In this document: piece after piece, positions 38,055 to 49,575 of the stretch | Layout of the letters: every line of letters starts with the position of its first letter | Numbering within the stretch: the first letter of the stretch is position 1 | Origin: Marisa cornuarietis | Taxonomy: Eukaryota > Mollusca > Gastropoda > Architaenioglossa > Ampullariidae | Direction of reading: 5' to 3' | Assembly (NCBI GenBank): GCA_004794655.1 | Contig: SMMW01000585.1 | Location: forward strand, 10,477,501 to 10,541,500 | Length of the DNA: 64,000 nt | Position numbers and translations under genes: made by a program | Notes under the pieces: generated by a model | Told to the model about the DNA's origin: nothing | Database searches by the model: none | What the model saw: the letters and a program-made list of their open reading frames with translations, nothing else

Positions 38055-39225
38055 ACACCAGTCTAGTCCTTGTCTAGAAGCACCTTCAGCATGATAAAAA
38101 TCTGTACCACAACTTTATTGACTTTAAAAAGGCATGGGATGGAGTGTGGCACGAGGGGCTATGGAACGCACTGCGCTCATTCAACGTGGAGGAAGGTCTG
38201 GTACGCACCATCACGGCACTGCACGACTGTTTCAAGAGCTTAGCAGTCTTCAATAACCAAGTGGGTAAGCTCTTTCCCACGACGTGGGTGTACGCCAGAG
38301 ATATAATGTCCCCAGCGCTGTTCAACATCTACCTGGAGAAAATCATGCAAGATACACTACAGGACCATCATATTTCCGTGTCGATCGGAGGAGTGGGGGG
38401 AATGGCCACTCAGTGACCTCCGCTTTGCTGACGACATTGATCTCGTTGGGGGCATCAACTGCGAGTTAAAGACCCTCACTGACAAACTCGTTGCCAGTGC
38501 CAGTGCGTACGGGATGGAGATCAGCGCGGAGAAGAGCAGGGTCATGCTAAACACCATCGGATCTAGCAAGGCAGAGGTCCGAATGAACGGGGCACAACTG
38601 GAGGTACGGTCCTTCAAGTAACGCGTGCGGCCCTTTCAAAAGACGGTGGCTGTGCGGCGGATGTACGTCTCAGGATCATAGGAGTGACAGCGGTGATGGC
38701 AAGACAAAACAAAATTTTGGACAGCAGAGGCGTCAGATTTTTCAGCAATTTCAGGCTCTACAAGTCTCTCGTTGTGCCAGTCATGCTGCACAGATGCGAG
38801 ACGTGGACCATGCTCACGGAATAAGAGCGACTGAACCAAGCGTTCGAAATGAAATGCTTCACGAGACTCCTCCGAATCTCCAACAGGAATAAAAGACGAA
38901 CGGCTTCGTACGCAGCATAGTCTCCAGTTAGGTAGGTCCCCCAGGAGTCTCTGCTTGCTACCGTCTAACAGCAGAAACTGAAGTGGTTCGGTCATGCCGT
39001 CCGACATGATACTTTGCCGAAGACGGTCCTCCAAGAATACATGGAAGGCGGTCGACGCCGTGGCAAACAGAAGAAGAGCTGGGGGACTAACATGAAGGAT
39101 TGGACCGGCTGTTCACTGGAGAACCTTCTGATGAAGGCGCAAGACCGGCTTTGCTGGCGTGAGTTACCTCTGCTGTGCTGAATTCACGACTTCCCTACCA
39201 GTTATGGGATGAAATGAAACGAAGA
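38055..39225 (+). pseudogene. 5'-truncated, frameshifted LINE reverse transcriptase
   Basis: From about 38100 the plus strand reads NFIDFKKAWDGVWHEGLWNA, then LRSFNVEEGLVRTITALHD, and further on SPALFNIYLEKIMQDTLQDH. After a frameshift near 38400 it continues SDLRFADDIDLVGG, with the catalytic FADD at 38424-38435, and SAYGMEISAEKSRVML. A C-terminal part with many stops and shifts runs on to about 39220 (the ICxxRRLxW-like GQRK tail region). The endonuclease half is missing. This is a dead non-LTR element; I cannot name the clade safely. A reverse-oriented relative is at 12.5-12.8 kb. Confidence 0.85.
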
Positions 39226-39515
39226 AAATCTTCAACAAAGCTCGTATCGCGCCAGACATTTAAGTGACTTTCGAATTATCAACAAGTAGAAACACCAACA
39301 GAACTCAAACGAAAGCAGTTGATTACTCAACCAGCGGTGCATTTTGTTTTGCTAATGTCTTCATTTAATTTAATCGAAGTGCACTGGCAGAGAAATGATT
39401 AGAGAATAATAACAAGGTAGGGTTCCTTCACTGAGGTCATATTTACTAAGCTTTATACAGAGAACTACCTTAAAACAACCACATAAGCACAATCAAATTA
39501 GGTCCGTATTTTTTG

Positions 39516-39572
<57 letters not shown>
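39516..39572. repeat. (ATC)19 microsatellite
   Basis: Nineteen uninterrupted ATC units. A frame through it would encode poly-Ile, poly-Ser or poly-His, but no gene context is present. Confidence 0.95.
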
Positions 39573-40835
39573 GCGCTCCTGCAGAAGTGTTTTTGGCATT
39601 CGATTGTGCAATTGGCTATTGAACTTTCTTGATATAATGCCAGAAAGTCTGTGCTGAAAGGGGGTAGAGAAAGACTGATGATGGGGAGGAGGAAGCGAGG
39701 AAGGGAAGGTTAATGTATGACTTGCAGGAACACATTTTAGGTAGCTTTATGGTGATGTTTTTTGCTTCTTTTTTTTTAGTACGGGTTGTAACTTTATTTA
39801 TTTATTTTTTTGTACACTGTGTGAAAAAGTTTTCCTCTGCTAAGCAATAGCAGACGCCTTGAGACTGGCCGGTGGCGGGTAAAAACAAAATGGGGAGAAA
39901 CGCTACGAGGCTGAGGGCATGCAGAGAAATGACATCCAATTTCACTGCAACGAGGAAGAAAGGAGAGAGTGAGAAAGAAAAAAGAATCATTTTGTAGCAC
40001 GGGATGATTATATAAAAAAATTAGCTCAGCTTTCACGAGGTGAGAGGAAACTAGCTTTCATGAGGTCTGCAAGTTTCTGATCGACTGCTGGAAAGTACGG
40101 TCGTTTTGGACATAAACATGATTTTATAACCTTTTTTTTTCGACCGAATATCTCGATCTTGAGGTTGTTTTTTATTTTTTTAGTATTCGCCTAATGATTG
40201 TCTGCATAACAATGTTGTGAACTATCTTATCTTCACTCCCCCTTCCCAGCCCCTGCACAGATTTCGATTACCCCACTAACATCTTTGTTCTGCAGTTCAA
40301 ACATTACGTCACAACACACCGTGCGAGGTATAGACTCGCTTGAGGGCTCGGCATTCCAATCGATGCAGAATAAAGGTCTTCTTACTTGTCTACTCTTCGA
40401 CTCACCAGACTATCGCCGTTTTTTTTTCCTATCACCAGATGAAGCATGGTGGTACAGACAGATGACTGATCCGCTTAACCGGCTCACGGGAAGTTAAAAA
40501 CAGCTCTGGGTGGCGCGACGCAAAGTAAACAAAGTAGCTCTCTAGAAAGGAGGTCAGCGCGGTAGTCAAGGACTTCGGAGGCGAGCGCTGGATAGTCGAG
40601 TGAGGGAGTTGGAAGCGCGAGGCTACATGTTCCGCGTTCTTTGCTGCGTAGTCTGACATGAACGCTTCTCTTCTTTAAAGAGGTGAGTCCTCTGAACTAA
40701 AATCATAACAGTCGTACTTAGATGGCCTCTGTTTTTCGGTTCGTGGATGCCATTTGTTGTTTGTGACCTCACAAACATGAGACAAGCTGACACCATGCAC
40801 AGTGTTGTACTCCTTCCTTGTATGATCATAGTCAA

Positions 40836-40854
40836 AATATATATATATATATAT
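40836..40854. repeat. (AT)n microsatellite
   Basis: About nine AT units. A second ATATAT cluster lies at 40966-40990. Confidence 0.8.
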
Positions 40855-41626
40855 GTTTTTTTACAAGTCGTAAGTCCAAATTTAGCGGCTGTTTTCAGTC
40901 CACCGTTGGATGGTATATTTATGTAGTGTGTGATCAATTCATTGATCAGGGAACACATTTACATACATATATATAGGCCCTATATATATTTTTATCCCAC
41001 CCGCTGACCTATTATTGTATCTTGTCAGTAAAGTCAACAGCGAAGATTTTCGGCCCGAAATAATTTGTAACTATGATGGGCGGCAGGCTGACCCCAGTTG
41101 AGGGTTATCTGTTGTGTCATTTTATGTTTTTATCAAATTGCGAACGACTGCGTTACAAATGCCTCATAATGTTGTGTAGTCATGTGGTAAACATGAAGTG
41201 ACATTCACAATGAGGTTGCGCGCCCCTAGCGCCGGCGGGTACACCTCCTTGCGTCAACACATAACACGCAACAGGCAAAGTTACAGCTTGTTGTTAAAAA
41301 TAGCAGTAAGAAATTTGTAGTTTTTATGTTGCATAAAAAAGAGAATAAAAAATGATTTTTATGGTTTGCCACACACACACACACAAAGGATTTCATTTAT
41401 TTGTATCACAACCTAGATAAATTCCAGTTACTAATCTGTGTAAGTATATAGTTGGTGTAAGAGCTATGATTTATTAAACAGTTGACCACAATGTGGGGAA
41501 AACAATGTACTAACCCAAAGTAAGATTTGAAAAGGGAGATGAAATACTTTTTTGGCTGTTTTACCTTTGTGATATCAGTGGGAGATGTGCATGCAAATGT
41601 ATGGCAGTATCTTTAGGGATCTAGAC

Positions 41627-41692
41627 AGGTCAGGTGAATACAGCTACTGTAGTTGTCAGTGTGCTGTCATTCTGAGGTCAGTAAGAAGGTCA
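41627..41692 (+). promoter_or_regulatory. Three AGGTCA half-sites including a DR6
   Basis: AGGTCA occurs at 41627-41632, 41675-41680 and 41687-41692. The last two are a direct repeat with six bases between them. Only half-site identity supports this. Confidence 0.25.
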
Positions 41693-41978
41693 TGTCGATA
41701 CAAAATAGTTAGATATCAAGTCTTTTGTCTTCTTTATTTGTGAAAGAAATACCTGTTCTTTTATTGTTTTTCTGAACTCTGCATCTGCTCAATCTAAGAT
41801 GATTTCAGTCACACTGCTATTACTAAATCTTATATTGATATTTCTTTTTGCATAGGTTCTGTGACTTTTTTATCATCACATGTCATGCATAAACAGATGT
41901 CAGTGGTAGTATTGAACAATTTTAATCTGATATATACTCTATAGTAAAATTGTATTTTTTCAGATTAGGCTGAAGACA

Positions 41979-42318
41979 GTGCATTCACCTCTTTCTTTGT
42001 CTAATTTATTAGGTCATCAGGTTTTGACATTTATGGATCACGTTCAAGACTTCAGTAAGGATTTACCTTCCAGTGGATTTCTATCTTTATTGGACGGCCT
42101 GAAAAAAATGAACCTTCAGATAAAAGGAATGTGTGGAGTTCGTGGTAGAGTTCAGGAATAGTAGTGCCATATTGATTCATGGATTGACCTTCTATAAAGG
42201 GGGCACCTGTGTTCTGCATGTGTCTTTGGATGGACAGAATTGGACAGCTACTAAGCGTTCTTGCAACCTTGATGATTTGAAGCACCAGTTATCAAATGGT
42301 TTGTATTGCAATTGTTAA
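41979..42318 (+). pseudogene. Protein-like segments in two frames, unrecognised
   Basis: A frame from 41979 reads LLGHQVLTFMDHVQDFSKDL and PSSGFLSLLDGLKKMNLQ, then stops at 42161. An overlapping frame from 42133 continues EFRNSSAILIHGLTFYKGGT and CVLHVSLDGQNWTATKRSC. A tract TTTTTTCAG sits just before, at 41963. It may be two parts of one worn coding sequence separated by a frameshift. No family is recognised. Confidence 0.22.
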
Positions 42319-44044
42319 CCATAAACACAGTATCCCAGCTTTGCATCCACTAGTCAGTCACCTGGGAAATATTGTTTTTCAGATATCACGGTGTTGTGAA
42401 TGGATACAGCATCACAAATAATATATAAATTCATCATGGGACTTTGCTGAATATGTGCATCACAGTAAGAATGTTTATTTGTGAGAGAGTGAGTGTTTTA
42501 TTTGGAAGCGTTTCTCTCAATTATGTCTTCACTGTCTGTGTCTTTTCCATGTCCTTTGTTTAGAGCAGTACTTATGTGTTTGATAAAAAATGAAAAGGGC
42601 AAATTCTAATATTTCTCCTTTTTTTCTCTCCGTCACTTTGTCTATCATGCTCTTAGCCTCTCCCAGCTCTACTGTAACAATACTTGGATAACACAAAAGA
42701 ATGTCTGCTTCCTGATATTTTTGTCTGTCTTCAAGCTATTTTTTCTTTTCTTCCTTATGTATGTTTACTTTTCTTCCTCAACATCCCTTTCAGGTATCTT
42801 TGCCAGCCTTCTTGTCCATCACCCTGCTCTCTCTCCCCCCCCCCAACATACACTCCCTGTATGTGTCTGTATATGCTGGTGTATTTTAATGCTATTTTTT
42901 AGATGAAAAATGATGAGCACATGTCAGCAGACAGGTCTGGCGAACAATATAAGTTTCAAGTGCTTGTTTGTATATACTAGCTAGAGGTAACCACAGAATG
43001 AGCTAGTCTAACAATGCAAACATTTCATAAGACTTAAAGTCAGCAAGGCTGTAATGTTAGAAGGCAGGTTATTTTGTCCCTACTTAAAGGCTTTATTTTG
43101 ATCACAAGAGCGACACACAAATGGACGCAACTCACATTTACAGTCAGCATGTCATATATGTAAACACATTGCAACGCCAGCCATTTAAAAGAACAAATCG
43201 GTATAAAATATAAAGAAACAATTTTACTAACCTAAGTACTTTGTCATTTATTATTTTATATTTATTTTTGATGCAAGCCAGCATTTGATGCAGAAGAGAG
43301 TTATACAAGTTTTGCTTCTCTACGTGATGACACAGTTTGGTAGGCCGCCATCGCGATACTTGTTTCCACTGAACTTCTCATTCTACATCACTTGTAAACA
43401 CTGCAACAGGTGGATTAATCTCTTCCCACCACACTAGCGATTTCTGGCCATTTATAACCATCTTTCTGCCCATTTAAAGTTACCTGCATTGTCTCGGTGC
43501 TAAGGTCTTGCAAAAAAAGATAAAGGTTGCGCTTCTTATCAATCATGGCCTAAGAACCGCAAACACGAACTGCACCCCCCTGTGTGTGTCAACCCGTATC
43601 AGAGTGAGAGAGAGAGGATGGAGCATTTGATAACATAACATTTTAACGATAAAATCAATTATGAATTCATCTTAAATTATAGAGAGTTTTCGTCTTTGTA
43701 ACTGGCTATTTGCTTGAGCGCTTGAATGAGCCGAAGTTCGCATTTCTACAGTAAATGGCTAGGAATAGGAAGTTGCGTAGCACTCAACATCCAGTCGGGT
43801 GTGGTAAATCAGCCGGTATCGCCGTATCTAGTTTGAAGGCAGACAATAGTTTGCGTGTTCACTGATCAATAATGCAGCAGAAACCGTGAACAACTTCCGC
43901 TGTCAGTTTTGAAATCGTTGGACTGCTGCGCAGTTCATGAGATAACGCAGAACTGGTACCCCCTTGCCGGCCCCCCCCCCCCAGAATTAGGTGTTAGGTC
44001 AACAGTAGTTATGTAGCGAGCGTAAATCGTTGCCTTGGGTCAAC

Positions 44045-44131
44045 ATGGGGAAATCCAAGGACAAGCGTTTTGTTTCCGAAGTTACAAAGCGGTGCCCAGA
44101 CCCCGCAGATGTTTTACCTCAGCAGCCGTAG
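44045..44131 (+). CDS. Short open frame or candidate first exon, unrecognised
   Basis: ATG at 44045 in a favourable context (TCAACATGG) opens MGKSKDKRFVSEVTKRCPDP and seven or eight further residues (ADVLPQQP), then TAG. The upstream 100 bases contain CpGs, and the peptide has a basic, N-terminus-like composition. No downstream exon could be joined in phase. It lies 170 bases before the 33-bp minisatellite. It could be the start of a gene whose next exon I cannot identify, or a chance frame. Confidence 0.22.
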   Translation: MGKSKDKRFVSEVTKRCPDPADVLPQQP

Positions 44132-44300
44132 TTATCAAGCGGTGTCAAAGGTTAAAGGGTAAAGAAACAAGAAGTAGTGTCCGTTGGGTCTGGAAACCGC
44201 TCCCGACACCTTTGCGAGCGGGGTAGTCTTGTAGGCTGTGGGATGGAGCGTATTCTGTACAGCTGCACTCGAACTGCCTGTAGTACCTGTCCTGTTTACA

Positions 44301-45086
44301 TCGGAACCTATACCACCACTAACTTTAATTAGATTGGAACCCATACCACCACTAACTTTAATTAGATTGGAACCCATACCACCACTAACTTTAATTAGAT
44401 TGGAACCCATACCACCACTAACTTTAATTAGATTGGAACCCATACCTCCACTAACTTTAATTAGATTGGAACCCATACCACCACTAACTTTAATTAGATT
44501 GGAACCCATACCACCACTAACTTTAATTAGATTGGAACCCATACCACCACTAACTTTAATTAGATTGGAACCCATACCACCACTAACTTTAATTAGATTG
44601 GAACCCATACCACCACTAACTTTAATTAGATTGGAACCCATACCACCACTAACTTTAATTAGATTGGAACCCATACCACCACTAACTTTAATTAGATTGG
44701 AACCCATACCACCACTAACTTTAATTAGATTGGAACCCATACCACCACTAACTATTAATTAGATTGGAACCCATACCACCACTAACTTTAATTAGATTGG
44801 AACCCATACCACCACTAACTTTAATTAGATTGGAACCCATACCACCACTAACTTTAATTAGATTGGAACCCATACCACCACTAACTTTAATTAGATTGGA
44901 ACCCATACCACCACTAACTTTAATTAGATTGGAACCCATACCACCACTAACTTTAATTAGATTGGAACCCATACCACCACTAACTTTAATTAGATTGGAA
45001 CCCATACCACCACTAACTTTAATTAGATTGGAACCCATACCACCACTAACTTTAATTAGATTGGAACCCATACCACCACTAACTTT
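44301..45086. repeat. 33-bp minisatellite, about 24 units
   Basis: The unit, on the plus strand, is ATTGGAACCCATACCACCAC followed by TAACTTTAATTAG. It repeats with almost no change from about 44301 to 45086. One unit has a T substitution near 44447, and one extra base near 44755 shifts the phase. Because 33 is a multiple of three, it yields long open frames on both strands (an 11-residue PIPPLTLIRLE repeat on plus, GMGSNLIKVSG on minus), each broken by the extra base. I treat these frames as a by-product. Each unit contains the homeodomain-type core TAATTA. Confidence 0.93.
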
Positions 45087-45539
45087 GATCGGAATCAAAG
45101 CAGACCACAAAGTTAGTACATGAAGATATACCTTCCGTTTAAAGTATTGCCTTTGAGCAATAAAGCAAAAAGTTAGTCCCTCAAGGCCATGCTATGTCTA
45201 CTGCGTAATTTTCGCAAGTGCACGGACACTTTTTCGTGTGCGTGTGTGATCGTTTCTCCCCTCCCCACTCGCCCCACCTCTCTCTCTCTCTTTCTGCGCT
45301 AGTGTGCACGTTTCATTAAATCATTGCGTATATTTAGATAAATTGCTAAAATTTACTGAAACAGATTTTGGTCACTCCTTTATAAGAAATCATCCTCCCA
45401 TTCATGTTTTATAATTCTTATCAAACTCCAGAAATCATTAAAATTATTATTAATGCACAAGAAGAAAAATTTAAAAGCGAAATACATGCATTTGTAAATA
45501 TCTAAACAGAATCTTTACTTTTTTATTTTCTTCTTGCAG

Positions 45540-45607
45540 TTGATTTTAATCTCCAAGAGTCACAGAAAAAGAGTCGGCCGTTCATTTGTCTAGATTATAC
45601 TTGACTG
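45540..45607 (+). other. Candidate small exon with strong splice sites
   Basis: A strong acceptor (TTTTATTTTCTTCTTGCAG ending at 45539) and a strong donor (ACTG/GTAAGG after 45607) enclose 68 bases. Every frame contains a stop; one gives DFNLQESQKKSRPFICLDYT before its TGA. It would therefore be a terminal coding exon or a non-coding (5' UTR) exon. A link to the nuclear receptor gene 10 kb downstream is only a guess. Confidence 0.25.
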
Positions 45608-46059
45608 GTAAGGGGAGGGCGTGCTGGTCGATAGGAGCAAAGATATTTCTCCCCGTTCATTCCTTCACTGTGTCAGTTTAGCAAACTTTAAGCTTTCTTG
45701 AAGTCTAATGTTTGTATTGTAAGCTTTATCATAAAAACACATCTTACACTTGCAAGATTAATGCTTGTTTTTTCGTCCCCGACAAAATAATTACACATTT
45801 AAAGAAAAAAAACTGTTGATAGCTCGAATATTTTGGGTTAACAGGCCGAACTTTTAACTATTCTAAAGCACGTGATAACTGAGTAGTAAGATCGGAAATA
45901 TAACATTAAATAAAATTAAAATTTCGTGTCACCCCCTTATCAGGTTATTGAGCCTGTAGTGTTCGCCTTGATTTGATTTTTTTTTTTTGGCTTGGTGCCG
46001 TGGCGATAAGACTAGTGAAATACGTAGGGTTCCGGTAATATTCACACGAAACTCTTTAC

Positions 46060-46217
46060 CTGTGGGTGATAATTTTTCTCCAGAAGCAACAGTATAATTA
46101 CAACAGGTCTTAGGTCTTAAAAGACCTGTTATTGATAAAGGCTGTCCATCATTTGTCAGCGAAACCCATTCAATCACGTGAATAGTAAAGGCTGGGTCGT
46201 AGACGGACATCACGGAC
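46060..46217 (-). CDS. Candidate internal exon, minus strand, unrecognised
   Basis: On the minus strand, an acceptor TATATACACAG precedes 46217 and a consensus donor CCCACAG/GTAAAG follows 46060. The 158-nt interval has one fully open frame with 52 residues, including SVYDPAFTIHVIEWVSLTND, GQPLSITGLLRPKTCCNYTV and ASGEKLSPT. The composition looks like an extracellular beta-rich domain with an N-glycosylation sequon (NYT), but I do not recognise the family. The partner exons are unknown. Confidence 0.3.
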
Positions 46218-46289
46218 CTGTGTATATAGATGACATCACGTGCACAGGGGAGCTCAACAGCGCCCGGGGGGGGGGGAATTGATCAAAAT

Positions 46290-46482
46290 AAACAACATGA
46301 ATGCAGTCCTGGTGGGGCTGATAGTTGCAAGCCTCGGTCAGCACGCTGTTTCCTGCCTGCTCACGTGTCGATGTGTAGTGTATCCATACCATTTCCTCCG
46401 AGTTAGCGAAGATCCATTAAAAAATACAAGAAAAATAATCTCCCGCCCCCGTATTCCTTCACCTCCTCCATCATTGTCTTGA
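46290..46482 (+). CDS. Open frame with signal-peptide-like start, unrecognised
   Basis: ATG at 46290 (context AACAACATGA) opens MNAVLVGLIVASLGQHAVSC, a typical signal peptide shape, then LLTCRCVVYPYHFLRV and a Ser/Pro-rich tail to TGA. It lies divergent to the minus-strand candidate exon at 46.1 kb. It could be a first exon of a secreted protein or chance. Confidence 0.2.
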
Positions 46483-46772
46483 TGTTATCTGCATATTATG
46501 CGTCATTGTTGAAATACGTTGTTTTATTTCTTTTTCGTTTCTTTTTGTCACAAAAAAATGTTCCTGTCCAAGGTTTACTTAAAGCGGTGTGTGAGGGGTG
46601 GGATGGTGGGCAATGCACACTTTTGTTCTATTTGCTTCCTGCTGTTATCAGAAGTGGGGGTGTAGGGGATTATTGTCCTCCATGCTCTTCACGAGCGCCT
46701 TTGATCAAGTAATTAGTGCGTCATTAGTAGGATCTTTTGACCTTGCATGGTGTTTAATTCTGAAGGAAGCTT

Positions 46773-47068
46773 TTAGCGTATGAGCTTCTTATACTCAAAA
46801 TACATTTGATTTAGTTGTCGGAGATATGCCCGAGGGTAGTAACCCAGTTTAATTGTTTCCCCAAATCTATTGGCAACATCATATCGGCCCCCAGAAATCG
46901 TGCAGCCATTTCCTGCAAGTCTCATGTACTTATCATCTGCCATGAGTTTCGAGATACTGTTAGTTTCGACACTGGCAAAGTTACGAGAAATACGCCCATC
47001 AAACCTGTACATAAAGAAACTGTTGAATGCTTTCTCGTCATCGACCGCCACCAAGTGTTTTGATCGAC
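46773..47068 (-). CDS. Candidate terminal coding segment, minus strand, unrecognised
   Basis: A frame of about 98 codons ends in TAA at 46773. It reads VAVDDEKAFNSFFMYRFDGR, ISRNFASVETNSISKLMADD, KYMRLAGNGCTISGGRYDVA and NRFGETIKLGYYPRAYLRQL before a basic C-terminus KKLIR. Composition is protein-like, rather than repeat-derived. The only possible acceptor (TTCTAG before 47062) has a weak pyrimidine tract. It could be a last exon or a relic of a mobile or viral protein. No function is proposed. Confidence 0.3.
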
Positions 47069-47529
47069 GCTAGAACGCGCTTTGATTTTAGGCCGTGAAC
47101 ATTGTGTCCCATGGACTGTCATCCACATGCCTTGAACATTTTGTCACAGGAAGTCCTCCATCTGCCATGTATATTGTTTACTCGACCAGTCCTCGCGTTC
47201 TCTTCATCGCTGGGTGCGGATTAACGATCGCAGGGCGGATAAGGGTCCAGGATAGAAGATGAAACAGAAGCTCTCTCTCTCTTTCCATAGTATGGAGGCG
47301 GAGGTGCAGTGGGGGGGGGGGAATCAGTGGCATCAGGAGAATGATATAACCATGAACGCAAATAGAACGAGTATGCCAAGAGCCTAGACGCCAAACGAAT
47401 GCAAGACAGGACACTTCGTGTGGTCTGCAGCTTTGGCCCCAGTCTGCGCACTGACGACTTGAGCTTTACTTGTGGGGCCATATGCAGGACTGTGGCAAGA
47501 AATTATAATATTCAACAATGACTTTTTTC

Positions 47530-48470
47530 TGTTTCGGTCATCAATTTGAAGCCTAAAATCTCACTTTCTTTGCTTTTTGCGGTGTAAAAAGAGGTATTCA
47601 TTCTTTCGGATTCAGTAAAGCTGTCGTGCTCAGTGGATATGGCGGCCACCAAAACCAATCTTTCTTGCAGCTTTGTTGATGTCAAAAAATTTTGAAATAA
47701 TTTCTACTTCGAGAAACTTTTATTCTCCACTGACTACAGAAACTGGCAAAGAGGAAAAGGACCACAAAGAATACATTTTTACGTGAATATGTTTTTGTAT
47801 ATACGTTCAATTGTTTTCAGAGATTTTATTCCATACAATCATTTGTGGGCGAATTTCCTTGTCACACATACCGTGTAAGGCACTTTTCTCTCTAAACACA
47901 CTCTTTCTGAACACATGGAAAACACGAGGAAAGAGGAAAGGAGGTAAATACCTGAAAAAGGAGAGAAGTGAAGGCAGGAGTTTGCCTCTTTGATGGCACC
48001 AGCTGTCTTTATAGCCGTCGTCGATCAAAGTATAAGTCTTCCAGAATAAATCACACGTGTCAATCTCATTACTTATTGAGCTTCCTGTTACTTTCCAGAT
48101 GGTATCCAATTGCATATTAAGCAATAAAACATTTTATAGATAAAGAAAGTAGTTTTAATGATTTGTTTTATTGCAGATTAATATGAATATGTGCTGGAAC
48201 ATAACGTACTGTTGAAAGAATGGTGCGACATATTTCTGTCAGAATAATTTAATAATGCTACTTTTAGAAGTGTGACATTAACAACAGACTTAAGGCAGCT
48301 GTAGTCTACACGGATTATGAGGAGTCTTGTACACTATGCCCTAAGATTATTCGTCACTTAAAAAACGTACACAGTCTCTGGGCCTCCTCAGTGTCTATAC
48401 CCCCTAGGAAGCTGCTTAGTTCGTCTAATTGATAATACCGGGCCTGGCCATGTGATGCGAAGGAAAGTCG
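47530..48470 (+). repeat. Old direct duplication, copy A
   Basis: Ordered blocks match copy B: TCAGTGGATATGGCGGCCA, GAGAAACTTTTATTCTCCA, ACAGAAACTGGCAAAG, ACACATGGAAAACACGAGGA, TTTGATGGCACCAGCTGTCT, CTCATTACTT, ACTTTCCAGATGGTAT, GACATATTTCTGTCA, AGAAGTGTGACATTAACAAC and TTAGTTCGTCTAAT. Divergence is considerable, with several indels. No protein frame is conserved between the copies. Confidence 0.75.
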
Positions 48471-48719
48471 TTGTCCAAGGGTAAAATAAGTAAATCAAGG
48501 AAAAAACTTTTTGCCTCCTTGGTTACGACGCGCTGTCCTGTGGATAGCTGCACATGTTTCTAAAACTTTAAACTGTTCTAAAGAAGCAAATTTAGAAACG
48601 TTTTTCAAAAATCTTATGCCATTTAGATGCGTTGCATAAGCGCATAGATAAAATGTGCTGACGGGAACGTGTTTTATTATTCAAAACATTTTTAGTTTAA
48701 AAAGTTCTAACATTGTGTC

Positions 48720-48790
48720 GTGCACTGTTTCTATAAGTTATCTAAATAGATTTAAGGCCTGTTTCTATAAGTTATCTAAGGCCTAAAATT
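48720..48790 (+). repeat. Short tandem duplication
   Basis: CTGTTTCTATAAGTTATCTA occurs twice about 35 bases apart, each followed by A and a TTAAGGCCT- or AGGCCT-like sequence. Confidence 0.7.
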
Positions 48791-49505
48791 AGAAGTGTGT
48801 TGTGCAACAGGCCCAAGAGTCCCTGCGGATATTGCTTTAGGTTACTTTACCCCAGCTTTATAACTGTGGGCCGAGGAATAAAGCAGCATCCACGAAGTCT
48901 TGATGCCGCTTTATGACTCTTGAGGTAATACGCTTGCTGTTAATTTCCCCATTCACAGGGTGGCTGCTGGCTCTGCGTAAAACAGTGATCCCCTCGCGCC
49001 CCCTCTCTTCCCCGTTGATAGGACAACGACTTACCCTCACTTCATGAATACGGCCCATGACAACAGCGATCTCTGAGCAAGGACCCATACCCAACCACTT
49101 CTCGGCGAGAACGTGGAGGATCTTGCCTGCTGCAAGCCACGTGCAGATCAGCAATGTCAGCATGGCTTCAACCAGAGTGAGGGCATGCTGCTGAAACTGG
49201 GCGACAGATGCAGCTGCAATTGGGTCGGTGGGTCAGGTGGAACTGTCTCATGGCAAAACGGCTTATAAAAATTGTTTAATGGGGAAAAAAATGTAATGGT
49301 GCTATCGCCCGAATTTAGGAGCACATCAACCAGACCCACTACGTTAAGTGTGTTTCCAAGCACCGTAAAACTAAACCACGAGGCCGGGCGGCGACTATGT
49401 TTTCCCACAGCGTTTTGGCACGCATGTGCAGACCTCCTTTTGGTTTGTCTTTTTCATCGAAGTGTAGTATACTTCAAAAAAATTTAATGTTCCCTGTTTT
49501 GACTG

Positions 49506-49575
49506 GAGCTGCTATAGCGTAGTGGGTAGGGCGGACGGTTTTGAATACAAAGATTGCAGGTGCGATTTTTTTCTT
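49506..49575 (+). mobile_element. tRNA-like SINE head fragment
   Basis: AGCTGCTATAGCGTAGTGGG and GTAGGGCGGACGG followed by GCAGGTGCGATTTTTTTC look like an A-box and a decayed B-box about 40 bases apart, with a T run straight after. It is too degenerate for a working tRNA gene. Confidence 0.45.

Larger units (their letters stand above)
39226..41626. other. Intergenic, no gene seen
   Basis: Holds the ATC and AT microsatellites and a CpG-containing patch at 41218-41270. Nothing coding is recognised. Confidence 0.45.

Noticed and set aside
38357..39034. Minus-strand frames opposite the LINE
   Set aside because: They are antisense shadows of the plus-strand reverse transcriptase.
44301..45086. 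CRISPR-like array
   Set aside because: The repeats are directly adjacent with no unique spacers, and the window is animal nuclear DNA.
44135..45123. Long repetitive proteins on both strands (GMGSNLIKVSG and PIPPLTLIRLE repeats)
   Set aside because: They are the automatic translation of a 33-bp minisatellite, open on both strands at once and both broken by the same one-base insertion; no splice or promoter evidence ties either to a gene.
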